DNA of 39,775 nt from Halobacteriales archaeon (GTDB lineage Archaea > Halobacteriota > Halobacteria > Halobacteriales > SKNY01). The DNA lies in NCBI GenBank assembly GCA_007118975.1, contig SKQO01000001.1:1-39775 (forward strand), in the 5' to 3' direction. Each line of letters opens with the position of its first letter. The first letter of the stretch is position 1. This document shows, piece after piece, positions 25,938-34,726 of this stretch. The notes under the pieces were generated by a model. It was not told where the DNA came from. It saw nothing but the letters and a program-made list of their open reading frames with translations, and made no database searches. The position numbers were made by a program, and so were the translations under genes.

Positions 25938-26195
25938 ATGGGTAAACACGTCTCGCTCGGTCACCTCTCGGAGGTGCTCACCGAATTCGAGTACCCCATC
26001 GGACGTGACGCCGCCATCGAACGGACACAGGACGTCACCCTCTCACTGGCGGATGGCGAGGAGAATCTTGCCGAGGTCATTGCTGACTCGGAGACAGCGA
26101 CGTTCGAATCATCCGAAGAACTGTACGGGGAGGTCATGGGGTTGTTACCGCGTCATGCCGTCGGCGAACCGTACCAGTCGGAAGGAGACGCCTAA
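25938..26195 (+). CDS. DUF5789-like small protein
   Basis: An 85-residue acidic protein: MGKHVSLGHLSEVLTEFEYPIG, then VTLSLADGEENLAEVIAD and ETATFESSEELYGEVMGLLPRHAVG. This is the shape of the haloarchaeal DUF5789/DUF2795-like family: a short N-terminal beta strand, an EYPxxR motif and a helical ending. Function is unknown; a role as a small DNA- or protein-binding regulator is sometimes suggested. It lies 61 bases after the amidohydrolase, likely in the same operon. Confidence 0.65.
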   Translation: MGKHVSLGHLSEVLTEFEYPIGRDAAIERTQDVTLSLADGEENLAEVIADSETATFESSEELYGEVMGLLPRHAVGEPYQSEGDA

Positions 26196-26245
26196 TTCAC
26201 AACGGGTGGGAACCGCGCGTGCTGTTCGATCTTTTCACGCTTCGA

Positions 26246-27430
26246 TCAGGACCGCGCATGCGGTCCCAACCGCCCCGCGCTCTTGCATCCGGCGCCGGTG
26301 TTTACCACGACGATCGTTTCATCACCGTCGTATGTGCCGTCAGCAGCCCGGGCGAACGCACCGGCGAGCGCAACGGCGCTGGGCACACACATCTCCACTC
26401 CTGCCTGTTGCGCTGCTGTGATTGCAGCATCCAGCCCGTTCGAATCTGAAACGGCGACTCCATCGCCCCCAGTTCGGTTCACTGCTTCGATGATCCAGGG
26501 AGAGGCACCCGGATCGGGGATTTCCAACCCTTTTGCGATCGAGTGTGGGCAGTCCCATGGTTCGTGTTGCTCCCAGCCGTTTTGGATGGCCTCCACAACC
26601 GGCGCGACACCTTCAGCCTGAGCAACCACCAGCCGCGGCGGCTCGGCGTCGAGCCATCCCAGCGATTGCAGATCACGGTACGCCCGCCAAAACCCGACCA
26701 GCCCGACGCCGCCCCCTGTCGGGTACACGATCTCGTCGGGCGTGTCCCAACCGAGCTGTTCGTAGACTTCATAGCCCATCGTCTTCTTTCCGTCGTGGCG
26801 AAATGGCGTGTGAAATGAGGACACCGACGCCCAACCGGATTCTTCGCGGTCACTGGCGAATGCCGCCGCGGCTTCCGTGATCCGGCCGTCGACCAGATGG
26901 AGTTCCGCGCCGTGTGCCCGGACGAGCTGTTTCTGAACGGCTCCGGCTTGATGATTGAGATACACGTGACAGTCGAGCCCCGCTCGTGCGGCGTACGCAC
27001 TCGCGGCCTGGCCCGCATTACCCGCGGATGGGAGTGCCACTGTCGTTTCGTCTCGTTCAACGGCGGCAGAAATAGCGGCTGCGAGCCCACGATCTTTGAA
27101 CGTGTTCGTCGGGTTTTGCCCTTCGTCCTTGATGAGGACCCGCTTGACGCCGAGGCGATCGGCGAGCCGGGGACAGTCGATCAATGGCGTCTCGCCTTCC
27201 CCCATCGAAATAATATTTCGTTGTTCCCGAATCGGGAGGAGTTCGCGATAACGCCACATCGATCCGCGTCGCCGTTCGATGTCCGCTCGCTCCACCGATA
27301 CCGAGGAAAGATCGTACTGTGGACTGAGAATGCCCCCACATTCCGGGCACGGGTACTCATCGAGGGCAACCGAGTGGTTGGTCCCACAAGATCGGCACGC
27401 GATATCCTTGATGACACTGCCGGTCGACAT
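26246..27430 (-). CDS. thrC: Threonine synthase (PLP-dependent)
   Basis: Converts O-phosphohomoserine to threonine using PLP. The 394-residue protein starts with a zinc-ribbon-like Cys12/Cys15/Cys28/Cys31 module, as in archaeal ThrC, followed by the PLP-lysine motif NPTNTFKDRG (Lys112), ALPSAGNAGQAASAYAARAG and YPTGGGVGLVGFW. ATG 27430 is chosen from the homology start and the GGGAG ribosome site four bases upstream. ThrC paralogues are common in haloarchaea and related enzymes (cysteate synthase) share the fold, so the exact substrate is likely, not certain. Convergent with the DUF5789 gene and divergent from the SelA-like gene. Confidence 0.87.
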   Translation of the reverse strand: MSTGSVIKDIACRSCGTNHSVALDEYPCPECGGILSPQYDLSSVSVERADIERRRGSMWRYRELLPIREQRNIISMGEGETPLIDCPRLADRLGVKRVLIKDEGQNPTNTFKDRGLAAAISAAVERDETTVALPSAGNAGQAASAYAARAGLDCHVYLNHQAGAVQKQLVRAHGAELHLVDGRITEAAAAFASDREESGWASVSSFHTPFRHDGKKTMGYEVYEQLGWDTPDEIVYPTGGGVGLVGFWRAYRDLQSLGWLDAEPPRLVVAQAEGVAPVVEAIQNGWEQHEPWDCPHSIAKGLEIPDPGASPWIIEAVNRTGGDGVAVSDSNGLDAAITAAQQAGVEMCVPSAVALAGAFARAADGTYDGDETIVVVNTGAGCKSAGRLGPHARS

Positions 27431-27604
27431 GCGACTCCCTTCAGACGGCTCGGGCAAAGGCGTTCCCACTCTGTGCGCCCAGCGCAGAGTGTTGAGTGTC
27501 CCAGCAAGAGAACGGGCAGAAGCGAACACACACTAAGTATCCTCAGATCCTGGATGGGCGGAGGGGAAGGCTTTCGAAACCGTGCGAACTCACCACGAGC
27601 AGCG

Positions 27605-28756
27605 ATGAATGCCTTCGAACAGGAGTTCGCCGAGCGGAGTAGCTGGTACACGGAACGCGGCATGACGCCACTGATCAATGCGAAGGGAACGTACACGACT
27701 CTCGGAGGAACGTTGCCACCAAGCAGCGTCACCGACGCGATGACCGCGGCGAGCCAGGCGTTCGTCCCGTTGGAAGAGCTCAATGACTGGGCCGGCGAGA
27801 TAGTTGCCGAGCACACCGGAGCGGAAGCCGGATACGTCACGGCCGGGGCTGCCGCTGCGATGACGCTTCAGGCGGCCGCCTGTATCGCGGGGGATGATCC
27901 GGATGGCCTCCCGGCAAACGGTGGGAACGAGGGCGCACAGGAGATCTTGCTCCGACGCGCGCACGACAGCGAGTTCGTCAAGCTCTACGAAGTCGGCGGT
28001 GCAACGATTCGCTGGATCGACGACGGGGATGGATTCGAGGTAGGTCGGTTTGCGGATGCCATCGACGATCGAACTGCCGCGATCGGGTACGTCGCTTCGA
28101 AGTGGTTGCCCGGCTCCGTTGACGAAGTCGCCGAACTCGTCGCGATCGGCAACAGGTATGATATTCCAGTAGTCGTCGATGCGGCGGCGATGCTCCCGCC
28201 AGCCAAACATCTGCGGGATTTTACGGCTGCAGGCGCCGACCTCGTGGGATTCAGTGGTGGGAAGGCCATTCGCGGCCCCCAGTCAACCGGACTCCTTGCG
28301 GGGCGCTCCGATCTTATCGAGGCGGCCCGCGTCCACAACAGTCCCAACATTGGCGTCAATCGTGGTGCAAAGGTCTGTAAGGAGGAGATTGCGGGTCTCG
28401 TGGCGGCGCTCGAACGATTCGTTGAGCTGGATCACGATGCCCGCCAAGCCCGGTGGCAAACCGCAGCGGAGACGGTGGTCACCGCACTTCGCCCGCTTGA
28501 ACACGTCCGCGCGGCCGTCGAGTACAATCCCTGGCGCCGGCCAGTTCCCCAGGCCTCGGTGGCGTTCACGGATGAGTGGAGCGGACCGCCCGCGCAAGCG
28601 GTCCACGACCGTCTACTTGCTGGCAATCCGGCAATCGGTATTGGGGTCAATCAACGGCCGGACGAAGATCTATGCGTCAATCCCCACTGTCTCGAAGCAG
28701 GCGAAATCGAGCTGGTAAAAGACCGGCTTCTGGCGGTTCTCGACGGAAGCGCGTAA
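27605..28756 (+). CDS. PLP enzyme of SelA/D-glucosaminate-6-phosphate ammonia-lyase family
   Basis: A 383-residue fold-type-I PLP enzyme. Asp192 in VVVDAAAMLPP contacts the pyridine nitrogen and Lys220 in LVGFSGGKAIRGPQSTGLL forms the Schiff base. INAKGTYTTLGGTLPP and GYVTAGAAAAMTLQAAACIAG match the family of L-seryl-tRNA(Sec) selenium transferase-related proteins and DgaE (2-amino-2-deoxy-D-gluconate-6-phosphate ammonia-lyase). True SelA is unlikely, because this is an archaeon without sign of selenocysteine genes here and archaea use another route. The start at 27605 is where homology begins; the upstream frame lies inside divergent thrC. A sugar-acid lyase would fit the GH109/SDR neighbourhood. 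Confidence 0.8.
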   Translation: MNAFEQEFAERSSWYTERGMTPLINAKGTYTTLGGTLPPSSVTDAMTAASQAFVPLEELNDWAGEIVAEHTGAEAGYVTAGAAAAMTLQAAACIAGDDPDGLPANGGNEGAQEILLRRAHDSEFVKLYEVGGATIRWIDDGDGFEVGRFADAIDDRTAAIGYVASKWLPGSVDEVAELVAIGNRYDIPVVVDAAAMLPPAKHLRDFTAAGADLVGFSGGKAIRGPQSTGLLAGRSDLIEAARVHNSPNIGVNRGAKVCKEEIAGLVAALERFVELDHDARQARWQTAAETVVTALRPLEHVRAAVEYNPWRRPVPQASVAFTDEWSGPPAQAVHDRLLAGNPAIGIGVNQRPDEDLCVNPHCLEAGEIELVKDRLLAVLDGSA

Positions 28757-28962
28757 ACACGCAACACTGTCGGGTGGTAGGGAGCCATCGACGGCATCTG
28801 CCGATGCCACCGTTTAGAAGCGAATCGCGACTGACCCGACTGACCTCGCTCGTGGTCGATTAGATCACGCGACCCACTTCCTTGGGGATTGATATTCCGC
28901 TCCCCGGAGAGAGGGATGCCGCAACGGAAACGCCCATACGCGGGTCTCCCATTGCCGGCGGT

Positions 28963-29667
28963 ATGGGTGAAGAGTACTCCGCGACGACATGCGAGATCGG
29001 TGACATCGCGGTGGACATTCGGACCGAGACTTCCTACGAACACGATCGAGCCACCGAACTGATGGATGAAGGAGATATTCTCGAGGACCTAATGGCCGAA
29101 CTGGGCCCGGACGAAGTGTTCCTCGACATCGGCGCCAACGTGGGGGTCTACTCCCTGCTTGCCGCTCGCACGGGTGCCACGGTCGCCGCGATCGAGCCGC
29201 ACCCGCTCAACCTCGCGAGTTTGGATCTCAACATCGAGCGAAACGACGTGGACGTGACGGTGATTCGCGGGGCCTTGGCGGACGAGGCCCGTACCACGGA
29301 ACTGTTTGTCGCCTCGGATGAGGCCGGGGCTGGGACACACACGCTAGCACACGATCAAGTGGGCGATGAGACAATCACCGTTGACACCTATACGGCCGAC
29401 GAGCTGATCGCCAGCGGAAAGATCCCGTCTCCAACCATCGCGAAACTGGACGTCCAGGGATCGGAGTACCTCGTGTTTCGCGGGATGGAAGACACGTTGG
29501 CAAACGGGCAGCTCGACATCATTTATCTCGAACTTCACCCCGAGCAGGTCGAGAAAATCGGTGGATCCGTCGAAGAACTCACCGAACTCCTGGAAGGGTA
29601 CGGGTACGATATCCAACCGCTCGTCGACAAAGCGGATGTGACTTGGAACGTCAAAGCAGTCAGGTAA
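28963..29667 (+). CDS. FkbM family SAM-dependent methyltransferase
   Basis: A 234-residue methyltransferase with motif I VFLDIGANVGVYSLLAA (Asp55 to Gly61), acidic residue Glu78 in AAIEPHPLN, and motif KLDVQGSEYLVFRGM. FkbM enzymes methylate oxygen atoms of sugars or polyketides; in haloarchaea they often modify glycans of surface proteins. The ATG at 28963 is preferred, because the in-frame TTG at 28882 adds 27 residues with no family match, though a start a little upstream cannot be excluded. It precedes the surface-protein and glycan region. Confidence 0.85.
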   Translation: MGEEYSATTCEIGDIAVDIRTETSYEHDRATELMDEGDILEDLMAELGPDEVFLDIGANVGVYSLLAARTGATVAAIEPHPLNLASLDLNIERNDVDVTVIRGALADEARTTELFVASDEAGAGTHTLAHDQVGDETITVDTYTADELIASGKIPSPTIAKLDVQGSEYLVFRGMEDTLANGQLDIIYLELHPEQVEKIGGSVEELTELLEGYGYDIQPLVDKADVTWNVKAVR

Positions 29668-29876
29668 CGCAAAACGGTGCTCAATGGCCGTAGCTGCTCG
29701 TGATGTGGTCAGTTGGCATCTCTGTACTGCCCAGTCCCACCCGAATCGATGAGGGGCTTCGCCGGGATGCAAAGAACCATTACCATTGGCTGGTTACCAT
29801 CGGGCGGATCCCTCGAAAAGCCTCAAATCGCTGGGTTGCCCCCCAAGACGCAGACATACAAACCCGGCCCGTAGCG

Positions 29877-29897
29877 GGGGATCCTCTTTAGATCCCC
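29877..29897. terminator. Hairpin between FkbM and CARDB genes
   Basis: GGGGATC and GATCCCC are separated by seven bases (CTCTTTA), lying 52 bases downstream of the convergent CARDB gene stop and 210 past the FkbM stop. It could close the end of either transcript. No T-run follows, so terminator function is a guess. The rest of 29668-29948 shows no gene. Confidence 0.3.
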
Positions 29898-29948
29898 GGA
29901 GTAACATCATTGTGATTCTTCACGGCGGAAACCGGTCTCTGGACGATC

Positions 29949-31937
29949 TTAGCGGCGATATAACCAGACCAGTACGGCTGCGAGGAGGGCCAGCAGTGCC
30001 ACAAACACGACAATTTCGATCGGGGCTTCATCGTCGACGTCCACGACGGTAATGCCAATCATCACGGGCCGTTGATTCACGATCTCGTCGTCGCGGTCGA
30101 CATACTCGATTTCGATCGTCGCCGGGAATTGTGACGGTGGCGCGCCGCTATCGACTTCGAGGTCGAACGTGACGGCCGTCGGGTCGTCGGGACCTAGCGC
30201 TGGAATACCCGTGGTCCGGAAGTCGCTATCCAGCGGGTCTTCGACGGTCAATCCGAGCCGTACGTCCCGTACCTCCGTGTCTAGCTCATTCGTCACGTTG
30301 ATGTCAAGGGTCCCGTCTTCTCCCGCCGCGAACGTTGGTGTACCGGCATCGATATCGAGTGCATCACGCCGTTCCGCGACGTTTGCTTCGAGGCTTTTCG
30401 TTGTCACACGATCCGTTCCCGTCTCCGTCGTGTATTCGATGGCAAAAGGGATTCGTTGGGTGACTGCCGTAGCTTCCCGTGGGATGTTCCCTCGAAGCGT
30501 GACGGTCCTTGCCTCACCTGCATCGAGCTCACCGATCGATTGGCTGGGACTCCGAGGGTCAAACGCGCTTTCACCGACTGTCAGCCCAACTCCCTTGACC
30601 GGGAGCGGCCCATCATTGGTTATGGTCGCCGTGACATCCCCAGTCTCCCCTGCGCGTAACGTTGATTCGTCAGTGTCAACCGAGAACGACTGCTCTTCGT
30701 GCGGGACGATTCCGATGGCGTGTCCGTCCTCGAGCCCCCGATTATCCGCTGGCCCATCAAACCTCACCTGCCCATCGAACCCGTATTCCCTCGGGGTTGC
30801 ATCCGTCCCAATAACGACATCGTAGGTTACGATGGCCGTTTCACCGGCCTGGAGGGTATCGATGCGGGCACTGTCTTGGGGCACTGGCTCTTCGGGGTGG
30901 CCAAAGCCTGTACGATGGCTCTGGGCGAGCAGCTCGACGCGGATATTGCTAGCGTCCAGTTCACCTGTATTCGCTACCTCGACTGTGACTTCTCCCGTTT
31001 CACCTATTTGGGCTGCTGACTCGAGAACCGATAGCTCGAACGTTTGTGCGTCCAGTGGAACAACGGCAGTGTCCACACCGTCCTCCATCCCGCTCAGACC
31101 GTCTTCGTCGGTGTACCTGACGGCCCCTTCGAGCGTGTAGGACTCCGCAGACGCGCCGGAGGCGACGTCGATGTCGTAGGTCAGGACCGTGGTTTCTCCC
31201 GGGGATATATTGGTGACTTGCCGGGAATCCGCCGGTGAACGAACTTCGGTGCTACCGAATGCCACTTGATTGCTCGGGCTTTCCAACGTCAGCGTGACGT
31301 CACGCGCAGCTTCCGCCCCCACGTTTTCGAGTTCGACGGAAACGGTGCCATCGGTCCCCACTTGGGCAGTAGTGTCGACGGCAGTGATCGCAAACCGGGG
31401 CCGCTCGATCACTTCGACGGTCACATTCTTTGTGCTCGTGTGCTGGACCGTGATGTTCTCTTCCTTAGTAGTCACGTTCTTGTGCTGGATCTGGATTTCG
31501 ATGTCGTACTCGCCCGGCTCGACGTCTCCCGGGACCGTGACAGCAAACGTAGCTGTCGTGATATCGCCAGGGCCTAAGGTCCCCACTGATCGAGATTCCG
31601 TTGCGACATCGAGCGGCCCCGTATCCGTCGCGTTGATGGAAACACTCCTGGCAACGAGGATGTCTTCAGGGTGCGTCCGGTTCGCGGGATGGGCGTCGTT
31701 TTCGATCTGCACCTCGATAACGTCCGAACTAGCGGTGTCGAGCTGATTATCGGGGAGTGTAAGCACCACGTTCGGCGTCCCGTTTTGTGCAGGCTCGGCC
31801 GCGATGGCCGTTGGGCCGCTGAGCACGACGACTACGAGGACCGTGCTCACCAGAAGAATGATACCCACGCTCCGGCCGCGGGGTGATTGAATACACCGAC
31901 CGGAAGCGACCCGTAAGATCGACTTCGCGTGTTCCAT
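29949..31937 (-). CDS. Membrane-anchored surface protein with CARDB/NEW3-like repeats
   Basis: A 662-residue acidic protein with an N-terminal transmembrane signal (about residues 25-47), a long extracytoplasmic part, and a C-terminal membrane anchor (about 641-660) followed by LYRR. The extracytoplasmic part is built from about five Ig-like units with recurring phrases such as 'VGTDGTVSVELENVG', 'IGETGEVTVEVANTG' and 'AGETGDVTATITNDG', typical of COG1361/COG1470 (CARDB/NEW3) proteins. It is downstream of and oriented with the ABC exporter genes but has its own TATA box. It may be a surface component working with the transporter, in binding, adhesion or scaffolding. Confidence 0.85.
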   Translation of the reverse strand: MEHAKSILRVASGRCIQSPRGRSVGIILLVSTVLVVVVLSGPTAIAAEPAQNGTPNVVLTLPDNQLDTASSDVIEVQIENDAHPANRTHPEDILVARSVSINATDTGPLDVATESRSVGTLGPGDITTATFAVTVPGDVEPGEYDIEIQIQHKNVTTKEENITVQHTSTKNVTVEVIERPRFAITAVDTTAQVGTDGTVSVELENVGAEAARDVTLTLESPSNQVAFGSTEVRSPADSRQVTNISPGETTVLTYDIDVASGASAESYTLEGAVRYTDEDGLSGMEDGVDTAVVPLDAQTFELSVLESAAQIGETGEVTVEVANTGELDASNIRVELLAQSHRTGFGHPEEPVPQDSARIDTLQAGETAIVTYDVVIGTDATPREYGFDGQVRFDGPADNRGLEDGHAIGIVPHEEQSFSVDTDESTLRAGETGDVTATITNDGPLPVKGVGLTVGESAFDPRSPSQSIGELDAGEARTVTLRGNIPREATAVTQRIPFAIEYTTETGTDRVTTKSLEANVAERRDALDIDAGTPTFAAGEDGTLDINVTNELDTEVRDVRLGLTVEDPLDSDFRTTGIPALGPDDPTAVTFDLEVDSGAPPSQFPATIEIEYVDRDDEIVNQRPVMIGITVVDVDDEAPIEIVVFVALLALLAAVLVWLYRR

Positions 31938-31960
31938 TGGTCACTGAGAATACATCAATC

Positions 31961-31968
31961 CTTATAAT
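31961..31968 (-). promoter_or_regulatory. TATA box of the CARDB protein gene
   Basis: ATTATAAG on the minus strand, 24-31 bases before the ATG at 31937; leaderless spacing. Confidence 0.6.
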
Positions 31969-32099
31969 GGTACTACCCGGTGCCCAACAGCCAAGAAGAC
32001 GTTGGCACTTTCGTGTGAATACGTACGTTCCACCAAGCGGCAATGGAGTGACGATATCCATGGGGACTAGCTCGTCGGCTCGCTCACCGATCGGCGTAT

Positions 32100-32882
32100 T
32101 CAGATATCCCGGCGCAGGAACAGCGCAGTTGACAAGAGCAGTAGCACTAAAAAGCCGGCCGTAAGAACGGCCGCGTCGAAGTACGCGAACTCTTCGCGGA
32201 CGAGAATGGCGGTTTCGTCGTAGTATCTGCTCGGTGTGAGATAACCGATCCATTCGTAATCCGCATCAAGGCGAGAGGCGCTGTCTATCAGCCAAAGCGT
32301 GAATACGAGGATGAGGGCTATTCCCTGGGCACTCCTGGCTCGATCCATCACGACCGACATGACCAGCCCGATACCGGCACACACAAGCAGGTAGGGGATG
32401 CTCAAGAGGTGTACCATCAACAGCGGCGTGAGCGACAACGGTTCGTCAATGAGGCGCGAACCTACGACATTGATGACGATGACGCCGATGTTCAGAACGA
32501 TCAGCGGAACCCCCAGTGCCAGCACTTTCTGCACGAGCACGCTTTCGCGTGAAACCGGGTTCGAAAGGGTCAGATCCATCTTTCGTCGTTCGACGTCGCC
32601 GGCGATGGTACCGGCGCTGATATACGCGAAGTAGATCCCGATTAACAGGACCCAGAAGAACGAGTACATTTCGGCGGCGATGAATCCCTCGATGGTATCA
32701 AGCGCCTCGATACCGAAGAAGTCCATCAGCTCCGGTGGGAACGCGGCCTCCAGTTCTTCGGCGTCGGCGGCGAACCCCGGAAAGATAGGGTAGTACATCG
32801 CCGCGAGGAGGGTGAACACGCCCGTGAGCACGAGTGACCCGCGGAGCAATCGACTCGCTTCGTTCCGTAAGATGGCGGTCAC
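32100..32882 (-). CDS. ABC-2 type exporter permease, copy B
   Basis: A 260-residue membrane protein with six predicted helices, the typical size for an ABC-2 permease subunit. It shares strong similarity along its whole length with the next permease: both begin MTAIL.NEA and end F.RRDI and share RKMDLTLSNPVSRESV, LLMVHLLS.PYLLVCAGIGLV and LDADYEW.G.LTPSRYY. The pair arose by tandem duplication. With the ATPase it would form one exporter, either as heterodimer B/A or as alternatives. It lies 66 bases downstream of copy A on the same strand. Confidence 0.88.
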   Translation of the reverse strand: MTAILRNEASRLLRGSLVLTGVFTLLAAMYYPIFPGFAADAEELEAAFPPELMDFFGIEALDTIEGFIAAEMYSFFWVLLIGIYFAYISAGTIAGDVERRKMDLTLSNPVSRESVLVQKVLALGVPLIVLNIGVIVINVVGSRLIDEPLSLTPLLMVHLLSIPYLLVCAGIGLVMSVVMDRARSAQGIALILVFTLWLIDSASRLDADYEWIGYLTPSRYYDETAILVREEFAYFDAAVLTAGFLVLLLLSTALFLRRDI

Positions 32883-32948
32883 GGTGCCACCCTCACGTTG
32901 GTGGATGAGACGAGCGCCGTGGTATCGGATGGCGGCCTCGGGAACACG

Positions 32949-33731
32949 TTAGATGTCCCTCCGCACGAACAGGAAGGTGGCCATCAACACCAAGGTGAGG
33001 AAGGCCACAAGTAGAATGCTCGCGTCGCCGAAATCGTACTCCGCATGGACGAGGATATCGTTGACGTTGTAATACCGACTCGGTGTGAGATCGCCGACCC
33101 ATTCGTAATCAGCATCGAGCAACGAGATACCGTCAATGAGCCAGAGAATGAAAACGAGGCCGAGACCCATGACTTGTGCCTGACCCGCCCGATCGAGGAG
33201 CACCGAGAGGACGAGTCCGATTCCCGCACAGACGAGCAGGTACGGGACGCTCAGGAGATGGACCATCAATAGCGCCTCGAGATCGAACGACTCTCCGAGA
33301 ATGGCGGCACCGCCGTAGACGATGAGCATGAGTGCAGCGTTTAGTACGACCAGCGGAAACCACAACGCGCCGACCTTCTGGGCGATCACGGACTCCCGGG
33401 AGACGGGATTCGAGAGGGTAAGATCCATCTTGCGGCTGCGGATGTCGCCGGCGATCATCCCCCCGCCGACGTACGCGAAGTAAATGCCGCCGAACAGGAT
33501 CCACAGCATGGGATAGATGTATCCCGCGCTGAAGCCTTCGATCGTGTGTAATTCTTCGACACCTAACAACACGATCATGTACTCCGGATAGGCATCGGCG
33601 ATCAGTTCCGCCTCCTCTTGCATGGCTGGGAACACAGCCAGAAAGAACGCGGCAATGACCGCGAACGCTCCCGCGAGGATCAACGAACTGCGCCGGAGCT
33701 GTCTGGCTTCATTATGGAGAATCGCCGTCAT
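32949..33731 (-). CDS. ABC-2 type exporter permease, copy A
   Basis: A 260-residue six-helix membrane protein, paralogue of the permease beside it. The start overlaps the ATPase stop by four bases (ATGA), so the two are translated together. The helix between residues ~60 and ~90 (IEGFSAGYIYPMLWILFGGIYFAY) and the cytoplasmic RSRKMDLTLSNPVSRESV loop are conserved in both copies; the latter probably couples to the ATPase. Substrate unknown; ABC-2 permeases export drugs, lipids or polysaccharides. Confidence 0.88.
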   Translation of the reverse strand: MTAILHNEARQLRRSSLILAGAFAVIAAFFLAVFPAMQEEAELIADAYPEYMIVLLGVEELHTIEGFSAGYIYPMLWILFGGIYFAYVGGGMIAGDIRSRKMDLTLSNPVSRESVIAQKVGALWFPLVVLNAALMLIVYGGAAILGESFDLEALLMVHLLSVPYLLVCAGIGLVLSVLLDRAGQAQVMGLGLVFILWLIDGISLLDADYEWVGDLTPSRYYNVNDILVHAEYDFGDASILLVAFLTLVLMATFLFVRRDI

Positions 33732-34624
33732 GTTTCCGGGATGGTATCTTCCTCCCGATAGTAGTGTTTGAAAATCGTATCGAGTTGCGGATTTCCGATT
33801 TCGAGATCCTGATTGTCGAACTGCACGAGATGTTCGAGCAGGCCCTGGATATGACCGGTATATGTGAAATGTACGGCATTCTCGACCACTTCGACATCGA
33901 TCATCTCATCCGTAACGAACTGCTTTTCGTTTACGGGCTCAGCCAGGTGAACCCAGACCTCCTTGCCGCTCTGGGTGAGCAACGTCTCGATTTCCTCGTG
34001 TGCCACGATCCGCCCGTTTCTGATGATGCCCACCCGGTCACAGACCCGCTGTACCTCGCTGAGTGTGTGAGATGAAAAGAACAGCGTCTTTCCCGCCTGC
34101 CGCTCTTCCTCAATGAACAGGTGTAATCGATCTTGCTTGAGCGGGTCCAGCCCTGCGGTGGGTTCGTCCATGATGACCAGCTTTGGATCGTGCATGAACG
34201 CCTGAACGATGCCGAGCATCCGTCGGTTACCTTCGGAGTAGGTCTCGACAGCCCGATCGAGCGGTGGATCGAACAGTTCGAGGAGCTCTTCACGCCGCTC
34301 GTCGCCGTGCAGGCGCGCAAAGTAATCGAGCGTTTGGTGGCCAGTGAGACGGCCGTCGAAGCCAAGGGTATCAGGTAGATACCCGATGTCTGCTTTTGTC
34401 GCGGTGAGCGCCTTTCGATCGCGGATGTCCGCACCGAGCACGTGCGCCGTGCCCGAGGTCGGCTTGAGCAGACCGAGTAGAAGTCGGATCGTCGTCGTTT
34501 TCCCCGCACCGTTCGGACCGAGATACCCGAAGATCTCACCGGACTCGACGTCGAAAGTGACTCCATCGTTCGCGGCGACCTCGCCGAACTGTTTCGTGAG
34601 GTCGTCCACCTGGATGGCGGTCAT
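33728..34624 (-). CDS. ABC transporter ATP-binding protein (ABC-2 exporter)
   Basis: A 298-residue ATPase. Walker A GPNGAGKT (36-43, Lys42), Walker B KLVIMDEPTAGLD (149-161, Asp154-Glu155), a degenerate signature YSEGNRRML (130-138) and SSHTLSE H-loop are present, so ATP hydrolysis is likely. The degenerate signature (YSEGN instead of LSGGQ) is common in drug-export-type ABC-2 ATPases. A C-terminal extension of about 80 residues follows the core. The start at 34624 is supported by a TATA box 25-30 bases upstream; homology does not reach further. Confidence 0.93.
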   Translation of the reverse strand: MTAIQVDDLTKQFGEVAANDGVTFDVESGEIFGYLGPNGAGKTTTIRLLLGLLKPTSGTAHVLGADIRDRKALTATKADIGYLPDTLGFDGRLTGHQTLDYFARLHGDERREELLELFDPPLDRAVETYSEGNRRMLGIVQAFMHDPKLVIMDEPTAGLDPLKQDRLHLFIEEERQAGKTLFFSSHTLSEVQRVCDRVGIIRNGRIVAHEEIETLLTQSGKEVWVHLAEPVNEKQFVTDEMIDVEVVENAVHFTYTGHIQGLLEHLVQFDNQDLEIGNPQLDTIFKHYYREEDTIPET

Positions 34625-34648
34625 ACGGCGCGTTCGGTGAGCGTTCAC

Positions 34649-34654
34649 TTTAAA
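34649..34654 (-). promoter_or_regulatory. TATA box of the ABC exporter operon
   Basis: TTTAAA on the minus strand, 25-30 bases before the ATPase ATG. It is divergent from the glycosidase promoter about 70 bases away. Confidence 0.6.
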
Positions 34655-34720
34655 CAGGAGGCTGGTTCCGGGGATTTTGTGAGGTGGGCCGGGTAGTGCT
34701 CGCCGAATTTCACCTCTCCA

Positions 34721-34726
34721 TTTAAC
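34721..34726 (+). promoter_or_regulatory. TATA-like box of the glycosidase gene
   Basis: TTTAAC, 25-30 bases before the ATG at 34751; leaderless spacing. Confidence 0.45.

Noticed and set aside
26897..27604. N-terminal extension of the SelA-like gene
   Set aside because: This part is the complement of the thrC gene; the PLP-enzyme homology begins at the ATG at 27605.
27605..28756. True selenocysteine synthase SelA
   Set aside because: Archaea use SepSecS/PSTK; the protein lacks the length of bacterial SelA and no other selenocysteine gene is present, so a SelA-like sugar-acid lyase is more likely.
30169..30825. Long plus-strand open frame inside the CARDB gene
   Set aside because: Serine/proline-rich antisense shadow of a high-GC gene; the minus-strand frame has signal, domains and anchor.
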